Shown here: piece by piece, positions 49,897-58,764 of the stretch
Layout: each line of letters starts with the position of its first letter
Numbering within the stretch: the stretch's first letter is position 1
From: AC-56 sp963702195
Lineage (GTDB): Bacteria > Actinomycetota > Thermoleophilia > Solirubrobacterales > 70-9
Length of the DNA: 64,000 bases
Direction of reading: 5' to 3'
NCBI GenBank assembly: GCA_963702195.1
Contig: OY969725.1
Span: 992,001 to 1,056,000 of the forward strand
Position numbers and translations under genes: made by a program
Notes under the pieces: generated by a model
Database searches by the model: none
The model's input: the letters and a program-made list of their open reading frames with translations, nothing else
Told to the model about the DNA's origin: nothing

Positions 49897-51084
49897 CTAT
49901 GACCGGTTGCGGCCGAAGAGGTCGTGCGCCCTGACCCACTCTGCGACGACGATTGCCCAGCCGAGTGAGAGCTCGCCGCAGAGCACCGTTGCAGCGACGA
50001 TCTCGGCGAGCTTGCGGACCTTGCCGGTCCCGTGGCAGCCGAGCAGCTCTAGACATTCGCGCTGGGTCGCGAGCCCCGTGCCGCCGCCGTAGGTGGCGAC
50101 GATCAGCGATGGGAGCGTGATCGAGGCGTAGTAGTCGCCGTTGGGGAGCAGCTCACTGAAGCCCAGCGCCGCTGAGGATTCGGCGACATTGGCTGCGTCC
50201 TGGCCGGTGGCGATGAACAGCGCGGCGATTCCGTTCGCGGACTGCAGGCCGTTGTTGTTGACCCCGGACATGAAGCCACCCAGGTTCGACACCTGGCGCG
50301 CCCGGAACAACTCGGCGCCGCTCGTGTGCATTTGCTCCTCGATCAGGGCGGCGGGAATCGTGGCCTCCGCGACCACCCGCTTGCCCCGCGTGCGCAGCAC
50401 GTTGACCTGCGAGCTCTTCTTGTCGGTGGCGAAGTTCGACTCCAGATAGAAGTTGGTGATGCCCTCGTAGGTGGAGGTGATCCACGCGCACGCCGCGGCG
50501 GTCGCCTTGCCGGTGAGGTTCTGGCCCGCGGCGTCGCCCGTCGTGTAGTCAAATCGCGTGAACAGGATCCGGCTGGCGGAGTACTGCTCGATGCCGCGCA
50601 GCCGGCCGGTACGGGTGGTCGTCTCCGCCGCCTGCTTGATCTCCGCGAAGTGCTCCGTGAGCCACTTCCCGAACGCCCGTGCCTCGCGGGCGCTCTCGAA
50701 CACGAACGCGGGGGCGCGCTGCATGGCGTCGTCCAGGATCGTCGTCTTCACGCCGCCGGCCTCGCGCAGCGTCTTCATGCCGCGGTTGTAGCTCGCCACC
50801 AGCGTGCCCTCGCTGGTGGCCAGGGGAACGTAGAACTCGCCCTGCGCGTGCTCCCCGTCGACGAGCATGGGGCCGGCGATGCCGATCGGCACCTGCGCGA
50901 CGCCGGTGAAGTGCTCGACGTTGCCGGGAAGTGTCGACGGATCGACCGAGTAGTGGGAGACGTGCTCCAGTCTCACGCGTGTCTCTTCACGTAGGAAGGC
51001 CCGGCGGGCTGCCGCGGCCTCGGGCGTGTAGTCGTTATCGCGATCACGCGGGATCTTCTTGCGCTTCGATCGAGGAGGTGTCAT
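49897..51084 (-). CDS. HMG-CoA reductase
   Basis: A 395-aa protein matching class I 3-hydroxy-3-methylglutaryl-CoA reductase: AQVPIGIAGPMLVDGEHAQG, the catalytic-Glu segment LATSEGTLVASYNRGMKTL, the Lys segment NFATDKKSSQVN and DAAGQNLTGKAT. The Gly-rich ATYGGGTGLATQRECLELLG and the catalytic His region VRAHDLFGRNR follow. It makes mevalonate for isoprenoids with NAD(P)H. ATG 51084 overlaps the stop of the upstream hydrolase gene (ATGA), so the longer frame is rejected. Several motif residues differ from textbook HMGRs (e.g. SEGTLVAS for TEGCLVAS), indicating a divergent clade. Confidence 0.85.
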   Translation of the reverse strand: MTPPRSKRKKIPRDRDNDYTPEAAAARRAFLREETRVRLEHVSHYSVDPSTLPGNVEHFTGVAQVPIGIAGPMLVDGEHAQGEFYVPLATSEGTLVASYNRGMKTLREAGGVKTTILDDAMQRAPAFVFESAREARAFGKWLTEHFAEIKQAAETTTRTGRLRGIEQYSASRILFTRFDYTTGDAAGQNLTGKATAAACAWITSTYEGITNFYLESNFATDKKSSQVNVLRTRGKRVVAEATIPAALIEEQMHTSGAELFRARQVSNLGGFMSGVNNNGLQSANGIAALFIATGQDAANVAESSAALGFSELLPNGDYYASITLPSLIVATYGGGTGLATQRECLELLGCHGTGKVRKLAEIVAATVLCGELSLGWAIVVAEWVRAHDLFGRNRS

Positions 51085-52274
51085 GTCGTTTGGGCAATCG
51101 CGATGCCGTCGTGCACTCGAGGGGATTCGAGGAACTCGCGGATCGCATCGTGGGTCTGCCGCGGACGCTCGACCTGCGGCACGTGTCCGCAGTCGAGCTC
51201 GACGTGGCGAGACTGGGGGAGGGCGTCGGTGACGTGTCGGGCGAAGGCGACCGGCACGAGCCTGTCGCGACCGCCCCAGACGAAGAGCGCCTGTGGCTGA
51301 AGTCCCGGCAGCCTTGACCAAAACCCCTCTTCACCGTGCGGTTCTTCCAGATAGACGTGGCGAGCGGCCGCGTAGAACGCGGCTCGACCTGCCGGCGTCA
51401 GATAGGCGCGCAGGAACTCGTCTACGCCGGCGGCCGCCCAGCCTTCATCGGCGCCCGGGATGAGGCGGCGCACGATCGCATCCACGACCCCCGGCGGGGC
51501 GAGCTGAAACAGACCGAGCTCGGGCCGCACGAAGCGAAGCACGGGCGCCCAGGGGCGGCCCCGGCGCCATGCCAGCGAGGGGGCGAGGAGGACCAGACGG
51601 TCGACGCGGTCCGGATCCCGCAGCCCAAGCTCCAGCGCGACCCGTCCGCCGAGGCTGTTCCCGATCACGTGTACCCGCTCCAGCTCGAGAGCGTCGAGCA
51701 GGTCGATCACCGCTTGGGCAAAGAAGCGCGCATCGTAGGCCGCGCCGATCGGCTTGTCGGAGTCGCCGAACCCCGGGAGATCGACGGCGATGACGCGAAA
51801 GCGGCTCGCCAGCGCGGCCACGGTGGGCAGGAACGATCCCTTGGTCCCGCCCAGCCCGTGCAGTGCCACGACGGGTGGGCCGCTGCCCGCCTCCAGAGTC
51901 GATAGCCGGGCGCGGCGCGTGGCGATTGTGCGGAAGCGCAAGCGTCCCGGCTCAGAGACCCCGCTCGTCGCCGCCAGGAACCCCACGCCCAGGTGGAGGT
52001 TCCGGCGGATCACCAGACCGCCCGAGTAGTAGGCGCTCATTCCGCCGCGGACGTCGTCGGCGATCGCTGTCCAGGTCTTCGGATCGGCGGTGAGCGTTGC
52101 GTTGGCGTCACCCTCGGCGGGCATGAGGCGCGCCGTGCTCCCTTCGAGCACCGCGTCCCACGCATCGCCTCCGACGACCGCCAGGCGTACGCGTGCGCGG
52201 TCGCCCTGCGGCTCGAAGGCCGTGCGGTCGTAGCGGCCAGCCAATGTCTGCAGTGCGCGCGGGTAAGCCGTCAC
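51081..52274 (-). CDS. SCP2-like domain fused to alpha/beta hydrolase (paralogue of 293-1573)
   Basis: A 397-aa protein with the same order of domains as 293-1573. The N-terminal ~120 residues are an SCP2-like part (ATLTADPKTWTAIADDVRGG, HLGVGFLAAT), followed by a hydrolase with HGLGGTKGSFLPTV, nucleophile GNSLGGRVALELG, acid WGGRDRLVPVAFARH and His in LDCGHVPQVERP. Several blocks (VPVAFxRHVxDALP, CGHVPQVE) are near-identical between the paralogues. First gene of an operon with HMG-CoA reductase, divergent from a TetR regulator. Confidence 0.87.
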   Translation of the reverse strand: MTAYPRALQTLAGRYDRTAFEPQGDRARVRLAVVGGDAWDAVLEGSTARLMPAEGDANATLTADPKTWTAIADDVRGGMSAYYSGGLVIRRNLHLGVGFLAATSGVSEPGRLRFRTIATRRARLSTLEAGSGPPVVALHGLGGTKGSFLPTVAALASRFRVIAVDLPGFGDSDKPIGAAYDARFFAQAVIDLLDALELERVHVIGNSLGGRVALELGLRDPDRVDRLVLLAPSLAWRRGRPWAPVLRFVRPELGLFQLAPPGVVDAIVRRLIPGADEGWAAAGVDEFLRAYLTPAGRAAFYAAARHVYLEEPHGEEGFWSRLPGLQPQALFVWGGRDRLVPVAFARHVTDALPQSRHVELDCGHVPQVERPRQTHDAIREFLESPRVHDGIAIAQTT

Positions 52275-52352
52275 ACGGTCGGGTCCTCAACGCCGATGAT
52301 ATGCGCGGCCTCGCGGCGGTGGAGGCGAGCTGAACGGGAGTCGAACACCATA

Positions 52353-52384
52353 CGATGTAAATAGGAGTTATACCATCGGTTACA
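52353..52384. promoter_or_regulatory. Candidate TetR operator in divergent promoter region
   Basis: CGATG (52353-52357) pairs with CATCG (52374-52378), and TGTAA (52356-52360) pairs with TTACA (52380-52384), giving two overlapping imperfect inverted repeats. TTATAC at 52368-52373 fits a -10 box and also reads as a -10 on the other strand. The site lies 9 nt before the TetR start and 78 nt before the divergent hydrolase start. Confidence 0.45.
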
Positions 52385-52392
52385 CTCTGGCC

Positions 52393-53079
52393 GTGACCCA
52401 CCAGCCCCGGGCGGCCCTTCGACGCGCGCGCGAGCGCAAAATCGTCGACGCGACCCGGGCTCTGTTCGACGAGCGCGGGATCCAGGACGCCCGCATCGAC
52501 CGCATCGCCCGCCGAGTAGGAATCAACAAGGCTCTCATCTACCGGCACTTCGCCTCCAAGGAGGAGCTGTTCGTGCTGACGATCACCCGCTACCTGTCCG
52601 AGGTCGACGCCCTGCTTCAGGCCGTAGACGAGGAGACGAGGGACCCGCCCGAGCGGCTGCGCCACGGCTTCGAGGCCTTCGCTGATTACGGGATCGAGCA
52701 TCCCGCCTTCCTCGACTGCGCCCTCTCGCTCCTCCGCCAGCCGGCCCAGGATCTGCGGGCGGAGGTCTCCGACGCCGTGTGGCTGCGTCTGGGCCGGGGG
52801 ATCGGGGCGTGCATCGGATGGCTCGCCGACGTCCTGCGCGACCTGGGCGTGCCCGATCCCGACCTGCGCGCCAACCAGCTTTACCTGCAGGGGATCGGGG
52901 TCCTGCATCTCGCCCGCTCAGGTGTGGGATTGCGCGCGATCGCGCCCGGCGTGGCGGAGGCCTTCCCCGTGAGCCCCCCGGAGGTGCGAGCCGCTTGCGT
53001 GCAACTCGCGCTCGACGCGGCCGACCTCGACAAGCGGGGTCCCGAATACATCCATGCGACCGAACGGAGCCCAACCTGA
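52393..53079 (+). CDS. TetR-family transcriptional regulator
   Basis: A 228-aa repressor. The N-terminal helix-turn-helix reads KIVDATRALFDERGIQDARI then DRIARRVGINKALIYRHFAS; the ligand-binding part is helical (res ~65-220). GTG 52393. It is divergent from the hydrolase-HMGR operon and coupled to the downstream hydrolase gene, so it probably controls both, responding to a lipid or aromatic ligand. The ligand is inference. Confidence 0.92.
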   Translation: MTHQPRAALRRARERKIVDATRALFDERGIQDARIDRIARRVGINKALIYRHFASKEELFVLTITRYLSEVDALLQAVDEETRDPPERLRHGFEAFADYGIEHPAFLDCALSLLRQPAQDLRAEVSDAVWLRLGRGIGACIGWLADVLRDLGVPDPDLRANQLYLQGIGVLHLARSGVGLRAIAPGVAEAFPVSPPEVRAACVQLALDAADLDKRGPEYIHATERSPT

Positions 53080-54047
53080 TGGAGAAGACGACGCTTCAAA
53101 GGCCCCCAAGCTGGGGTGCCCCCGGTGAGCCCCTCGGGCCCTACGAGGAGGTCACCCTGCACGGCCATACGGTCGGCTTCCAGGCTGCCGGCGAGGGGCC
53201 GCTGCTGGTGCTGCTGCACGGGATCACGTCGACCTCGGATGCCTGGCGCGAGGTGATGCCAACGCTGGCCGAGCGCTACACGGTGATCGCCCCCGACATG
53301 ATCGGCCACGGCCGCTCGGCCAAGCCCAGGGGCGACTACTCGCTCGGCGCCTACGCGGCCGGGGTCCGCGACCTGCTGGGGCTGCTCGGCTTCGAGCGCG
53401 GCACCGTCGTCGGCCACTCGCTCGGCGGCGGGATCGCGATGCAATTCGCCTACCTCTTTCCCGAGTACGTGGAGCGGATGGCGCTGATCTCGAGTGGCGG
53501 GCTCGGCAAGGAGGTCCATCCGCTGCTCCGCGCGGCGACCCTGCCGGGTTCGGAGTGGGTGCTGCCGCTGCTGGCGAGCGAGTGGTCGGTGCGGGCAGGC
53601 GAGGCGGTCGGCTCGGTGGCGATCAGGCTCGGACTCGACGCGGGACCGGACCTCACCGAGTTCGCGCGCGGGTACGCCTCGCTGGTCCACCAGGGCGCCC
53701 GCGACGCGTTCCTCGACACGATGCGCAGCGTGATCGGCCCCGACGGCCAGAAGGTCTCGGCGCTCGACCGGCTCTACCTCGCCGACCAGATCCCCTTTCT
53801 CTTGATCTGGGGAAACGAGGACCCGGTGATCCCGGTCGAGCACGGCCGCAACGCCCACGAGGTGGTCTCCCACAGCCGCTACGTCGAGATCGAGGGCTCG
53901 GGCCACTGGCCGATGCTCGACGCCCCCGAGCGGATCGTCGGCGAGCTGACCAGCTTCATCGAGGAGACCGCGCCGTTCGAATGGTCGCTGGAGCGGGTCC
54001 GCGAGCGGCTGCGGCGTGGCCCTGAGGGTTCAGCGACGGACCGATGA
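53079..54047 (+). CDS. Alpha/beta hydrolase
   Basis: A 322-aa hydrolase: oxyanion HGITSTSDAWREV, DMIGHGRSAKP, nucleophile GHSLGGGIAMQFAYLFPEYV, acid WGNEDPVIPVEHGRNAHEVV and catalytic His in GSGHWPMLDAPERIVG. The pattern resembles meta-cleavage-product hydrolases and haloalkane-type esterases. ATG 53079 shares one base with the TetR stop. It has no SCP2 domain, unlike the two larger hydrolases in the window. Confidence 0.9.
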   Translation: MEKTTLQRPPSWGAPGEPLGPYEEVTLHGHTVGFQAAGEGPLLVLLHGITSTSDAWREVMPTLAERYTVIAPDMIGHGRSAKPRGDYSLGAYAAGVRDLLGLLGFERGTVVGHSLGGGIAMQFAYLFPEYVERMALISSGGLGKEVHPLLRAATLPGSEWVLPLLASEWSVRAGEAVGSVAIRLGLDAGPDLTEFARGYASLVHQGARDAFLDTMRSVIGPDGQKVSALDRLYLADQIPFLLIWGNEDPVIPVEHGRNAHEVVSHSRYVEIEGSGHWPMLDAPERIVGELTSFIEETAPFEWSLERVRERLRRGPEGSATDR

Positions 54048-54178
54048 GCCTGGCGAGCGAGTGAGACAGGGGCAAAGAACCGGGCCCCTGTGAGGTTCGA
54101 CTTGCGGTCTCCTACGGAGCCGTCTTCGCATCAAATTGCGGATGTGGTGGCGACCACCCGAAGGTACCGTGGTCGACG

Positions 54179-54556
54179 ATGATGAACGTCGAGGTCACAG
54201 TTCGCGGTGCTGTTTCGGAGGCGGCGAAGGATGCGGCCCGGACAAAGGTCGGGCGGCTCGATCGCTTCGTCAAGGGGCCGATACTCGGAGCCCGGATCGT
54301 GCTCGTCCAGGAGCCCAACCCGCGGATTGAGCTACCGGCGCGAGCGGAGGGTGAGATCAACCTCGCGGGACGGCCGATCCGGGCGCGGGTCGACGCCTTC
54401 GCCATGGAAGCGGCGGTCGATGAGCTTGCCGAGCATCTCCAGCGACAGCTTCGGCGCGCGGTCGAACGCATGATCACGCGGCAGCGCGTTTCTCCGACGA
54501 GCCCTCCGGGGGAATGGCGACACGGCTCGCGTTCGAGCCGTGGCGGCAGTTCCTGA
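54179..54556 (+). CDS. HPF/RaiA-family ribosome hibernation-type protein (short form)
   Basis: A 125-aa protein with the beta-alpha-beta-beta-beta-alpha pattern of HPF: MNVEVTVRGAVSEAAKDAAR, RLDRFVKGPILGARIVLVQE, GEINLAGRPIRARVDAFAME and AAVDELAEHLQRQLRRAVER. The long-form C-terminal dimerisation domain is missing; the last ~25 residues look unstructured. Such proteins dimerise or silence ribosomes in stationary phase. Start is ATG 54179 or 54182. Confidence 0.75.
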   Translation: MMNVEVTVRGAVSEAAKDAARTKVGRLDRFVKGPILGARIVLVQEPNPRIELPARAEGEINLAGRPIRARVDAFAMEAAVDELAEHLQRQLRRAVERMITRQRVSPTSPPGEWRHGSRSSRGGSS

Positions 54557-54807
54557 GCCCAACCACTCGACCTCGCTTGCCGAGAGCTCGAGCTTCAGCG
54601 CAAGCGACGCTGTGATCTTGTCGACCCTGGAGTCAAAGGGGAGCTCCGGCCTTCTGCCCCGGGGCTGGCTCCTTGGTAATTGATGAGCTCGCCCCGCCTC
54701 GCAACGGCACTGGCTCATCTGTCGCCTCCTCTTGCGTGAGGGCGGTAGTGCTGGCGATCCGACCCGCAATTAGTCAGACGTGGCCGGCGCGCCCTCAGTT
54801 GACGATA

Positions 54808-54855
54808 GGGCGATCGGCGCAAACCAATAGTGCAAGGCCAGGCGGCTCGCTACCC
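54808..54855 (+). repeat. Dispersed repeat, copy 9 (diverged)
   Basis: GGGCGATCGGCGCAAAC then CAATAGTGCAAGGCCAGGCG, ending CTACCC. The minus frame reads RLALHYWFAPIA and the plus frame ends AIGANQ-stop (TAG instead of TAA). Its right part supplies the stop codon of the MFS gene at 54850. Confidence 0.7.
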
Positions 54856-56568
54856 GTCATTTGCGCGCGAAGCGGGTGGAGCCGACGACCGAGTAGTCCC
54901 GGCACCGGGGTCCGAGGGTGACGGACCTGCGAAGCGGCGTGGAGTCCGTTTCGTCGTGGCGAGGCGAGTCGTTCTTGTCTCGCCGCGGGCCGGCGCCCTC
55001 GAGGGCAGGGCAGCGAGCACGATCAGCGCCGCCACCGCGGCGACGATCGCGCCAACCGCGAGCGCGAGGTGGCTGCCGCTCATGAACGATGAGCGTGCTG
55101 CCTGGGCGAGTAGGGCGCCGGTGCTGCCGCCCACCGTCGAGGCGACGCCAAGCGCGCCGCCGATCGACCCGGTGATCGTGTGAAGCACGCTGGCCGGGAT
55201 CCGATGAGCGCTGAGCAGCGCGGTGAGGTGATGCTGATAGCGGGTGTTGAGGATGCTGCCGATGACGGCGACGCCAAGCGCGCCGCCGACCTGGATCGCG
55301 ACGACGTAGGTTGCCGAGCCGACTCCGGCGTCACGGCGGGGCAAAGACCCGAGGACGGAGTCGGCGGCGGTCGGCATCAGAAGCCCCGCCCCAAGGCCGA
55401 GGAGCAGCATCCCCGGCAGCACATCGGCGTAGGCGGCGGAGGCGGTCGAGGCGGCCGAGATCTGCCACATGCCGCAAGTGATCGCCACCAGGCCCCCCGC
55501 CGCGGTCAGCTTGCTGCCGACTGCTCGAACGATGATCGTCGAGAGCGGCGCGGTGGCGGCGAGCACCGCCGCCGTCGGCAGGATGCGCACCCCCGCCTGA
55601 AGTGGCGAGAGGCCGAGGTCGAACTGCAGGAACTGGGTCAGGACGAACACCGCCCCGAACAGCGAGAAGAGCCCGAGCGCAACCGCGGCAAGGGAGACCG
55701 AGAAGCGCCGGGAAAGGAAGAAGGAGAGCTTGAGCATCGGATGCGAGCTCCGGGCTTCCCAGGCTGCGAACGCGCACAGTGCAGCGAGGCCCGCGACGCC
55801 CGCCGCCATGACGGTCGCCGACGTCCAGCCGCGATTGGGGGCCTCGATGATCGCCCACAACAGCAGTCCCAGACCGAGCATCGAAAGCAGGGCGCCGCCC
55901 GGATCGGGCCGTGGGGCGGCGCGGTTTCTCGACTCCGGCACGAGAACGAAGGCGGCGACGATGCCGATGATCGCCACCGGCACATTGACAAAGAACACCG
56001 AGCCCCACCAAAACCGGGCCAGCAACAGCCCGCCGGCCACCGGGCCAATCGCCAGTCCGACCCCCATCGTCCCGCCCCAGATCCCCACCGCGCGGCCGCG
56101 CTCGGCTGGGTCGCGGAAGACGTTGTCGAGGATCGAGAGCCCGGCGGGAATCACAAGCGCCGCGCCGGCCCCCATCACCCCGCGCCAGGCGATCAGAGGG
56201 CCCACCGAACCCGAGAAGGCGGCCCCGAGCGAGCCGATCGCGAACACGGAGAAGCCGCCGATGAGCAGCCGCTTGCGGCCGAGTCGGTCAGCCAGGCTGC
56301 CCGCGACGAGCAGGAGCCCCGCGAAAACCATCGCGTAGACGTCGACGATCCATTGCAGCTCGCTGGAGGTCGCGTGCAGCTTTCGCACGAGCGTCGGCAG
56401 CGCGACGTTGAGGACCGTGCTGTCGATGTTGACGACCAGGACCGCGATGCAGAGCACGGCCAACACAGCCCAGCGACGCCGGTCTTCGTCCTGCGATCGC
56501 CTGGCGATGGGACTGGCCACAGCTCGAACGTACGGCTTACGTCCCAGTTGAGCATCCGTGCTCTTCAC
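54850..56568 (-). CDS. MFS drug exporter, DHA2 (14-TM, EmrB/QacA type)
   Basis: A 572-aa transporter with 14 predicted TM segments. It shows DSTVLNVALPTLVRKLHATS, LADRLGRKRLLIGGFSVFAI, motif C-like GVGLAIGPVAGGLLLARFWW, FFVNVPVAIIGIVAAFVLVP, and a central RSSHPMLKLSFFLSRRFSVS loop. This is the proton-driven multidrug exporter pattern. The C terminus is a ~45-residue basic tail ending RANDG at the edge of repeat copy 9. No regulator is adjacent. Confidence 0.93.
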   Translation of the reverse strand: MKSTDAQLGRKPYVRAVASPIARRSQDEDRRRWAVLAVLCIAVLVVNIDSTVLNVALPTLVRKLHATSSELQWIVDVYAMVFAGLLLVAGSLADRLGRKRLLIGGFSVFAIGSLGAAFSGSVGPLIAWRGVMGAGAALVIPAGLSILDNVFRDPAERGRAVGIWGGTMGVGLAIGPVAGGLLLARFWWGSVFFVNVPVAIIGIVAAFVLVPESRNRAAPRPDPGGALLSMLGLGLLLWAIIEAPNRGWTSATVMAAGVAGLAALCAFAAWEARSSHPMLKLSFFLSRRFSVSLAAVALGLFSLFGAVFVLTQFLQFDLGLSPLQAGVRILPTAAVLAATAPLSTIIVRAVGSKLTAAGGLVAITCGMWQISAASTASAAYADVLPGMLLLGLGAGLLMPTAADSVLGSLPRRDAGVGSATYVVAIQVGGALGVAVIGSILNTRYQHHLTALLSAHRIPASVLHTITGSIGGALGVASTVGGSTGALLAQAARSSFMSGSHLALAVGAIVAAVAALIVLAALPSRAPARGETRTTRLATTKRTPRRFAGPSPSDPGAGTTRSSAPPASRANDG

Positions 56569-56589
56569 GAGAGCCTCCTCCGTAGCGGC

Positions 56590-56764
56590 TACGGCCTTAA
56601 CGACACGATCGGGCGCGCCAACGTCGACGGCACCGGCGTGAGCCAGGGCTTCATCATCACCAGCGCCGCCTCCTCCGGGGTGGCGTCAGTCGGCGACCGG
56701 GTGGCGGGTCAAGGCCGCCGACCCGAAGACGGCGGTGACGCTCTACGTGATCTGCGGGCCGTAG
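56590..56764 (+). pseudogene. Remnants of secreted-protein genes
   Basis: Two coding-like pieces are joined out of frame. One (56592-~56680) reads GLNDTIGRANVDGTGVSQGF, a repeat typical of secreted lyase/propeller proteins. The second, ending at TAG 56762-56764, reads GWRVKAADPKTAVTLYVICG, a C terminus seen in secreted proteins. Neither has a start. The rest of 56569-57100 shows no supported gene. Confidence 0.4.
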
Positions 56765-57100
56765 GCCGCCCGTTCCTCGCCCGTCACGAAGCTCGGGAGC
56801 TCATCGGTGTTTGCCCGGGCCGCCACCGCAGTCCGTCTGGCGCCGAACGGCGCTACCGGGGCGAAGCGAGCGTGACTTCAGCGCCCGCCGAGACGCTCGC
56901 GGCTCGTCCGAAGCGAGCGCGCGAGGATCTCGCCAAACCAGACTTCCCGGGTTCGACGGTGCGGTCCAGGGCGAAGCATCGGCTTGCGATCGACGCCGAG
57001 GACCGCCCGATCGCCCTGGTCCATTGGCGTTCGACAGCAACGCTGCGGTCGTAGGCGATCTGCCGTCCATCGGGGCAGACGCCGCCGCCACGCGTTCGGC

Positions 57101-58252
57101 CTACCCAGCCGGCTCGGCAAGCAGCGCAATCGCGCCCATCAGCGCCGCCACGGCCCCGAAGCCGATCTTCCGGGGCAGACCCCGCGACGTCCGCAGGGCG
57201 ATCACTGCCTGGATCGCGTAATAGGCCGCAAAGGCCCGAGAGGCGATGGCGATGATCTCGAAGGTACCGACCGTGGCGGCAAGCGCGATCGCGGCGGCGC
57301 CGCTCACCAGGTAGGTTCGCGAGCCCCTCATCCAGCGGCTGAGGCCACGCAGGTTGCCGTCGGCGGCGACCGTGTCTGCGGTCGCGGCGCTGAACTGGCT
57401 CAGCACCGCGGAGAGCACCAACGGGAGCGCGAGGATCGGGGCCACGCGGTCGGTCACCTGGATCAGGGTGTCGTCGGCGCCCGCCGAGGTGCCGAGGCCC
57501 ATCAGCGGCGTCGCCAGGGCGACGAAGGCAACGTAGATCGATGCCGAGACGAGCTGCGCGACGCGCGAGGCCCAGACACGGGTCTCGGCGTCGTACTCAT
57601 CGCTCAGATAGCGCACGGTCTCGAAGCCCTGCACCGTGATGACGATGCCGCCGAGGACCAGCAGCACCCGCCCGAGGCCGAGGCCCGGGATCGGGGGCAG
57701 AGTCAGCCCGGCGCCGAGCAGTGCCCGACCGTCGTCGATCACGAATGCGAAACCGAGCACCGTGGTCAGTCCGAGCACCGTCGCAAGCGCGATCCGCTCG
57801 AGCAGGTCGAGGCCGGAGAACCCGCGTACGACGCCGACGGTGGCGATCAGCCCCACCGTCGCGCAGGCGAGGATCCGCTCGGCCGACATCGATCCGCCCG
57901 CGACCGCGTAGTCGATGATGTAGGCGGCCATGATCCGCAGGTAAAGGGCGACCGAGATCACGTAGGCGACGACGATCACCGCGTCGGCGATGCGCTCGAG
58001 CCGGCCCGTCAACGGGTCTAGCTCACCGGCCTCGGTGAGCGGCTCGACCACGCGCACGCAATGGCGGATCGCGGTGCCGACGAACCAGGCGACGGCGCAG
58101 ACGCCGATCGCTCCGAGCACCGACAGCGCGCCGAGGGTGCGCTCGAGGACCGGGACGATGATCAGGAAGCCCGAGCCGAAGATCGAGGCGAGCGGGGTGG
58201 CGGTGGCGAGGAGGACGCGGCGGTGGCTGAGGGGCTTGGCGGGCGCGGGCAC
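57101..58252 (-). CDS. Amino acid permease-like membrane transporter
   Basis: A 383-aa protein with ~10-11 TM segments. The start TPLASIFGSGFLIIVPVLER holds an unwound G-S-G TM1 typical of APC/LeuT-fold transporters. LGGIVITVQGFETVRYLSDE in TM6 (the F-E-T/Y motif) supports the APC fold. It is shorter than usual 12-TM permeases. Substrate unknown; stand-alone gene. Confidence 0.75.
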   Translation of the reverse strand: MPAPAKPLSHRRVLLATATPLASIFGSGFLIIVPVLERTLGALSVLGAIGVCAVAWFVGTAIRHCVRVVEPLTEAGELDPLTGRLERIADAVIVVAYVISVALYLRIMAAYIIDYAVAGGSMSAERILACATVGLIATVGVVRGFSGLDLLERIALATVLGLTTVLGFAFVIDDGRALLGAGLTLPPIPGLGLGRVLLVLGGIVITVQGFETVRYLSDEYDAETRVWASRVAQLVSASIYVAFVALATPLMGLGTSAGADDTLIQVTDRVAPILALPLVLSAVLSQFSAATADTVAADGNLRGLSRWMRGSRTYLVSGAAAIALAATVGTFEIIAIASRAFAAYYAIQAVIALRTSRGLPRKIGFGAVAALMGAIALLAEPAG

Positions 58253-58454
58253 CCAGCCACTCGATCACATGCGTCGGTCTTGACGACCAGATTGGCTGGT
58301 TCGCGATGTAGCCGCCTTCCCCTGAGTGCCGCCAAGTCTGGAGCTGACTTCTGCTTTCGCGCGAGGCTGTCGCACAAAGGGCCGATAGGAGCCGATCTCC
58401 GCCTCGGTTAACAACCTGGGACAACCTCGGCTTGGTTCACCACGCACTCGACCA

Positions 58455-58676
58455 TCACGCCGCCTGCGCGCTGTCGCCGAGGTCGACCGGGCCTATCCCG
58501 GTCATCTCGCCACCGCCGGCCTCGACGAGTTCGATGGTTTCAGTGTTTTCGGCCTCGTTCAGGTCACATCCCACCACGCGTGCTCCCTCCGCACAGAAGA
58601 GCTCTGCCACGGCGCGGCCCTGACCCCGACCCGTCCCGGTGATGAGCGCGACCTTCCCAGCGAGTCGACCAGCCAT
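58455..58676 (-). pseudogene. Short-chain dehydrogenase, N-terminal fragment
   Basis: The frame encodes MAGRLAGKVALITGTGRGQG, RAVAELFCAEGARVVGCDLN, then ends at 73 aa after VDLGDSAQAA. It keeps the cofactor-binding TGxGxGxG motif but lacks the NNAG, catalytic Ser and YxxxK motifs. SDRs are ~250 aa, so this is a truncated gene. A complete SDR lies at 63011-63790 but is not identical in sequence. Confidence 0.7.
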
Positions 58677-58764
58677 CCCCCTCCTTTCTCAGACCCGAGT
58701 GCTCCAGCACTCGCATCTGAGCAGAAGCCGCGAGATCTATGCGGAATTGCGACAGCGTGCGTGC

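Noticed and set aside
55180..57054. 624-aa plus-strand frame over the MFS gene
   Set aside because: Highly charged antisense frame opposite a well-defined transporter.
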